Below the pieces are notes generated by a model. The model saw nothing but the letters and a program-made list of their open reading frames with translations, searched no databases and was not told the DNA's origin. A program made the position numbers and the translations under genes. Of a stretch of 18,238 nt of DNA, positions 15,106 through 18,238 are shown piece by piece. The DNA is from Spartobacteria bacterium UBA6821 (lineage in GTDB: Bacteria; Verrucomicrobiota; Verrucomicrobiia; Chthoniobacterales; UBA6821). The stretch lies in NCBI GenBank assembly GCA_002452515.1, contig DKEN01000148.1, positions 6,575 through 24,812 of the forward strand. Direction: 5' to 3'. Position 1 is the stretch's first letter, and every line of letters starts with the position of its first letter.

Positions 15106-16094
15106 CGCCCGGCCACAATATGCATCGCAGCCGTCGGGTAGCGATCACCATGGAAAACACCGTCGGGGAAAGCTTGGTCGAGCAAGGCGAGATCTGCGGG
15201 ACTCAGCCGGACATTCAACGCACCGAGATTTTCGGCAAGACGATCCCGCTTGCTGGTGCCAATGAGGGGGAAAACATCATCCCCCTGCGCCAATACCCAG
15301 GCGAGTGCAAGCTGGGCTGGGGTGCAGCCCTTAGCCACCGCGATGTCGGAAAGCGTCTCGACCAACATCAGGTTGGCCTGGAGATGCTGACCAGAATAGC
15401 GGGGGGTAAAGGCGCGAAAATCACCTTGCTCAAATTTTCCAAACAGCTTTCCAGTGAGGAGCCCCCGAGAGAGGGCGCCGTAAGCCACGATGCCGATGCC
15501 AAGCTCACGGGCGACCGCCAAGATCTCCTGCTCCACGAAACGGGTTGCCAGCGAATACTCGATCTCCAGTGCCGTGACCGGATGGACGGCATGGGCACGA
15601 CGGATGATGTCAGGCTTCACCTCGGAGAGTCCGAGATATTTCACCTTCCCCTCTTTGATGAGCTGGGCAATGGCACCCACCGTATCCTCAATCGGGGTCT
15701 GGGGATCGAGTCGTGCTGGTTGGTAGATGTCGATATGATCAACCCCAAGCCGTCGGAGAGAGTAGGCACAGAAAGTTTTGACGGCTGCAGGACGGGAATC
15801 ATGTCCAAGCCAGAGCCCCTTGGGATCCCGGAGAGCCCCAAATTTAACACTGAGCACGACCTCGTCACGTCGTCCGGAAATGGCACGTCCCACAAGCATC
15901 TCGTTATGGCCCATCCCGTAGAAATCCCCCGTATTGATCAGGTTGATTCCAGCATCAAGGGCCGCCTTGATTGTCGCCTCCCCCTCCGCATCATCCTTTC
16001 TGCTACTATGCGCGTAAATGTCCGAGATACCCATAGCACCAAAGCCGACTTCGGAGACGATCGGGCCATTCACACCGAGGGGATGAGTCTTCAT
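15102..16094 (-). CDS. Aldo/keto reductase-family protein with altered catalytic residues
   Basis: This 330-residue protein has the (alpha/beta)8-barrel pattern of the aldo/keto reductase superfamily (YajO/Tas-like). It has VSEVGFGAMGISDIY (13-27), GDFYGMGHNE (56-65), VLSVKFG with Lys84 (80-86), GVDHIDIYQ (117-125), VKYLGLSE, and a C-terminal NADPH-binding block PLIGTSKRDRLAENLGAL. The family uses an Asp-Tyr-Lys-His tetrad. Tyr59 and Lys84 are kept, but the Asp position reads Asn54 (INTGDFYG) and the His position reads Ala127 (YQPARLD). The His-to-Ala change is, as far as I recall, common to a subfamily; the Asn is more unusual. I use the ATG at 16092-16094; an in-frame TTG at 16133 is possible. 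The substrate is unknown. Confidence 0.88.
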   Translation of the reverse strand: MKTHPLGVNGPIVSEVGFGAMGISDIYAHSSRKDDAEGEATIKAALDAGINLINTGDFYGMGHNEMLVGRAISGRRDEVVLSVKFGALRDPKGLWLGHDSRPAAVKTFCAYSLRRLGVDHIDIYQPARLDPQTPIEDTVGAIAQLIKEGKVKYLGLSEVKPDIIRRAHAVHPVTALEIEYSLATRFVEQEILAVARELGIGIVAYGALSRGLLTGKLFGKFEQGDFRAFTPRYSGQHLQANLMLVETLSDIAVAKGCTPAQLALAWVLAQGDDVFPLIGTSKRDRLAENLGALNVRLSPADLALLDQAFPDGVFHGDRYPTAAMHIVAGR

Positions 16095-16222
16095 GGGCCT
16101 GTAAGCGTGATACTCCAAGGGGTTACTCTGCAAGGAAGAAGAAGCTATTAGATATTTTTCTCGCTAGTGTCTCGACATGACGCTTGCGGGCAGATAAGTG
16201 ATTTAGGCTTCGATTTCGTTCC

Positions 16223-17416
16223 ATGGACACCGCCCTGATCCTCAACTTTCTAAACACCCCTTGGGTGTTCCTGATCTGGACGACTTTTCTTAAGTCTTTC
16301 ATTCTGCTCAACCTCGTGCTGGGACTCGTCTCCCTTACCGTCTTTGCGGAACGCCGCGTGAGCGCCTTCATTCAAGACCGTGTCGGCCCCAACCGTGTTG
16401 GTCTCCCAATGACGCTACTAGGAGGTAAAAAGGACATTTTCCTCTGGGGTCTCGGTCAGATGATTGTCGATCCCCTGAAACTCCTCCTAAAAGAGAACTT
16501 TCAGCCTGGATCCGTAAACGGCTTCTATTACTGGCTCGCACCGAAGCTGGTGATGATCCCTCCTGTCCTCGTTCTGGCCGTGCTTCCCTTCGGCAGTTCG
16601 CTTTTCGGTGTCCAGATGACCATTGCCGACCTTAATGTCGGCGTTCTCTATATTTTCGCCATTTCCTCATTGAGCGTCTATGGCATCACCTTGGCGGGCT
16701 GGGCATCGAATTCGAAGTTCCCCTTCCTTGGCGGCATTCGATCCTCCTCACAGATGATCTCCTACGAGCTCTCGCTCGGTCTATCGGTCGTGCCGATTTT
16801 CATGATCTGCGGCTCGCTCAATCTGAATGAGATTGTCGATTGGCAGGTAAAGAACGGCTGGCTGGTGGCGCCTTTCTGGCCAAAAGGATTCTCCGTTGAT
16901 CTTCTGCTCCACCACCCCGCAGCAGTACTCTCCACCTTCCATGCTGGACTCAGCCTCCAGCGAATTGCTCTCTGGATTCCCCTGTTAATCTCGTTTGTCA
17001 TCTTCTTGGTTTCGATCTTTGCCGAAACGAACCGACTCCCTTTCGATCTTCCCGAGGCCGAACAGGAACTCGTCGGCGGCTATCACACCGAGTATGCCTC
17101 GATGAATTTCGCCCTCTTTTTCCTCGGTGAATACGCGGCAATGCTCGCCGGATCGGGAGCCATTGTCTCTCTCTTCCTTGGCGGCTGGAGTCTTCCGTTC
17201 ATCCCTGATGGTTCTCACGGTGCACTCTGGGGACTGGTGAATATTCTGATCTTCTTTGCCAAGGTTTCACTCCTCCTTCTTTTCTTCATCTGGATCCGCT
17301 GGACACTCCCCCGTTTCCGCTATGATCAGCTGATGAAGCTGGGCTGGCTCGGTTTCTTCCCGATCGCCCTGGCCAATATTTTCATCACCGCCCTGATCCT
17401 CGCCTACATTAAATAA
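16223..17416 (+). CDS. nuoH: NADH-quinone oxidoreductase subunit H (complex I)
   Basis: NuoH is the membrane subunit of complex I that joins the peripheral arm to the proton-pumping membrane arm and forms part of the quinone site. The 397-residue protein has about eight or nine membrane helices and the family's most conserved loops: ERRVSAFIQDRVGPNRVGLP (42-61), GGIRSSSQMISYELSLGLSV, and FAETNRLPFDLPEAEQELVGGYHTEY. nuoI follows after 8 bases. No nuoG or other complex I gene lies upstream; instead there is a divergent aldo/keto reductase gene across a 128-base spacer. So this operon starts with nuoH and its promoter should be in that spacer, where I see no convincing -35/-10 pair. Confidence 0.96.
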   Translation: MDTALILNFLNTPWVFLIWTTFLKSFILLNLVLGLVSLTVFAERRVSAFIQDRVGPNRVGLPMTLLGGKKDIFLWGLGQMIVDPLKLLLKENFQPGSVNGFYYWLAPKLVMIPPVLVLAVLPFGSSLFGVQMTIADLNVGVLYIFAISSLSVYGITLAGWASNSKFPFLGGIRSSSQMISYELSLGLSVVPIFMICGSLNLNEIVDWQVKNGWLVAPFWPKGFSVDLLLHHPAAVLSTFHAGLSLQRIALWIPLLISFVIFLVSIFAETNRLPFDLPEAEQELVGGYHTEYASMNFALFFLGEYAAMLAGSGAIVSLFLGGWSLPFIPDGSHGALWGLVNILIFFAKVSLLLLFFIWIRWTLPRFRYDQLMKLGWLGFFPIALANIFITALILAYIK

Positions 17417-17424
17417 CCAATACA

Positions 17425-17955
17425 ATGGCACTCATCGTCAATCGCCCCAAACTTTCTCTGGCAGAACGATGCTATCTGCCGTCCATCCTCGCAGGTCTGG
17501 CCATTACCTGGAATCACCTCAAACGGGCGATTTTCAACAAGGGAATCGTCACGATGCAATATCCTGAGGAGAAGTGGGATGCCAATCTCCCCGAATGGTA
17601 TCGTGGGGCCCCGACACTTGTCTCCGACGAGCATGGAAAGGATCGCTGTGTGGCTTGTCAGCTCTGCGAATTCATCTGTCCCCCGCGTGCCATCACTATC
17701 AAACCGATGGAGATCCCGCGTGACGACAAATGGAGCAAGGTGGAGAAGCGTCCCGAGGAGTTCGACATCGACATGACCCGATGCATCTACTGCGGACTCT
17801 GTGAGGAGGTCTGTCCGGAACAGGCGATTTACCTCCGGAAGGATTACTCGATCACAGGTTTGAGCCGCGCGGAGATGATTCACGACAAGGAGACTCTCTA
17901 CAAACTGGGCGGCGTCCGCACCGGCCTTGTCTTCAAATGGAACGAGCTGAAATAG
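17425..17955 (+). CDS. nuoI: NADH-quinone oxidoreductase subunit I (8-iron ferredoxin subunit)
   Basis: NuoI carries two [4Fe-4S] clusters that pass electrons through the peripheral arm of complex I towards the quinone. The 176-residue protein has both cluster motifs: C75-x2-C78-x2-C81-x3-C85-P and C120-x2-C123-x2-C126-x3-C130-P. The N-terminal LAGLAITWNHLKRAIFNKGIVTMQYPEEK is the amphipathic, membrane-associated segment typical of NuoI. It lies 8 bases after nuoH and 44 bases before nuoJ, the standard order. There is no Shine-Dalgarno sequence before the ATG. Confidence 0.96.
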   Translation: MALIVNRPKLSLAERCYLPSILAGLAITWNHLKRAIFNKGIVTMQYPEEKWDANLPEWYRGAPTLVSDEHGKDRCVACQLCEFICPPRAITIKPMEIPRDDKWSKVEKRPEEFDIDMTRCIYCGLCEEVCPEQAIYLRKDYSITGLSRAEMIHDKETLYKLGGVRTGLVFKWNELK

Positions 17956-17999
17956 ACTTCCTCATCCACCGACTTTTCCTCTCCTAGCCTCCATTCACC

Positions 18000-18238
18000 A
18001 TGCTCACAGCCGCTTTCTGGTTCTTTGCCACACTGATGATCGCCTTCGGCGTCAGTGTCGTCCTTCTGCGCAATCCCATCTCCTGCGCCATGTGCCTGGT
18101 AATGTCCTTCATCGCTCTCGCGGCCCTCTTCATCACACTTGATGCAACTTTCATCGGCATCATTCAGATTCTCGTCTATGCGGGTGCCGTGATGGTTCTC
18201 TTCCTCTTCATTATCATGTTGCTGGATCTGCGCACCGA
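18000..18238 (+). CDS. nuoJ: NADH-quinone oxidoreductase subunit J, N-terminal part (runs off the right edge)
   Basis: This membrane subunit of complex I opens with an ATG at 18000-18002 and stays open to the window end (79 codons). The translation shows three hydrophobic helices, including FWFFATLMIAFGVSVVLLRNPISCAM and the hallmark segment IGIIQILVYAGAVMVLFLFIIMLL, which in NuoJ carries the pi-bulge helix of TM3. Its position after nuoH-nuoI fits the usual H-I-J order. It was identified by direct reading of the window end. Confidence 0.93.
   Translation, partial: MLTAAFWFFATLMIAFGVSVVLLRNPISCAMCLVMSFIALAALFITLDATFIGIIQILVYAGAVMVLFLFIIMLLDLRT

Noticed and set aside
16095..16133. TTG start adding 13 residues to the aldo/keto reductase
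   Set aside because: The family normally begins just before the first barrel strand, which fits the ATG at 16094.
14955..16151. Long plus-strand open frame (398 codons) opposite the aldo/keto reductase
   Set aside because: Antisense to a clear family member, with a low-complexity-like translation and no motifs.

Overview
The window reads as a chromosomal segment of a free-living, sugar-using heterotroph, most likely a Verrucomicrobiota member. This placement rests on gene families, gene arrangement, fairly high GC outside one block, and the near absence of Shine-Dalgarno motifs. It is an inference from reading, not a database result. No rRNA, tRNA, CRISPR array or transposase was seen.

Left part (1-6702): an arabinose-use region. 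A minus-strand araB-araA pair (araA runs off the left edge) lies head to head with a plus-strand LacI-type regulator. Their 58-base spacer holds a clean inverted repeat. Converging on the regulator is a minus-strand unit of an exported aldose 1-epimerase, a sodium:solute (SSS) symporter with an unusual insert, and a 69-residue two-helix membrane protein. A coherent reading is that the mutarotase equilibrates sugar outside the cytoplasm, the symporter imports it, AraA and AraB turn L-arabinose into L-ribulose 5-phosphate, and the LacI protein controls part or all of this.

Middle part (6811-12729, all minus strand): an MsbA-like ABC exporter is joined by an ATGA overlap to a glycosyltransferase-like gene. 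A second, divergent copy of that glycosyltransferase lies about 1.8 kb downstream. Between the two copies sits a lower-GC cassette of a C5-cytosine DNA methyltransferase overlapping a winged-helix-like/HNH nuclease gene, which looks like a type II restriction-modification system inserted into a cell-surface glycan locus. Its borders carry a nested inverted repeat and a 10-base palindrome at the methyltransferase start. The downstream glycosyltransferase carries a G10 homopolymer early in its coding sequence.

Right part (12879-18238): a 63-residue unknown protein with its own likely terminator, purB (adenylosuccinate lyase), and a minus-strand pair of an aldo/keto reductase-like protein with two altered catalytic positions and a PduO-type cobalamin adenosyltransferase. 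The plus-strand start of a complex I operon follows (nuoH, nuoI, partial nuoJ), with nuoH as the first gene.
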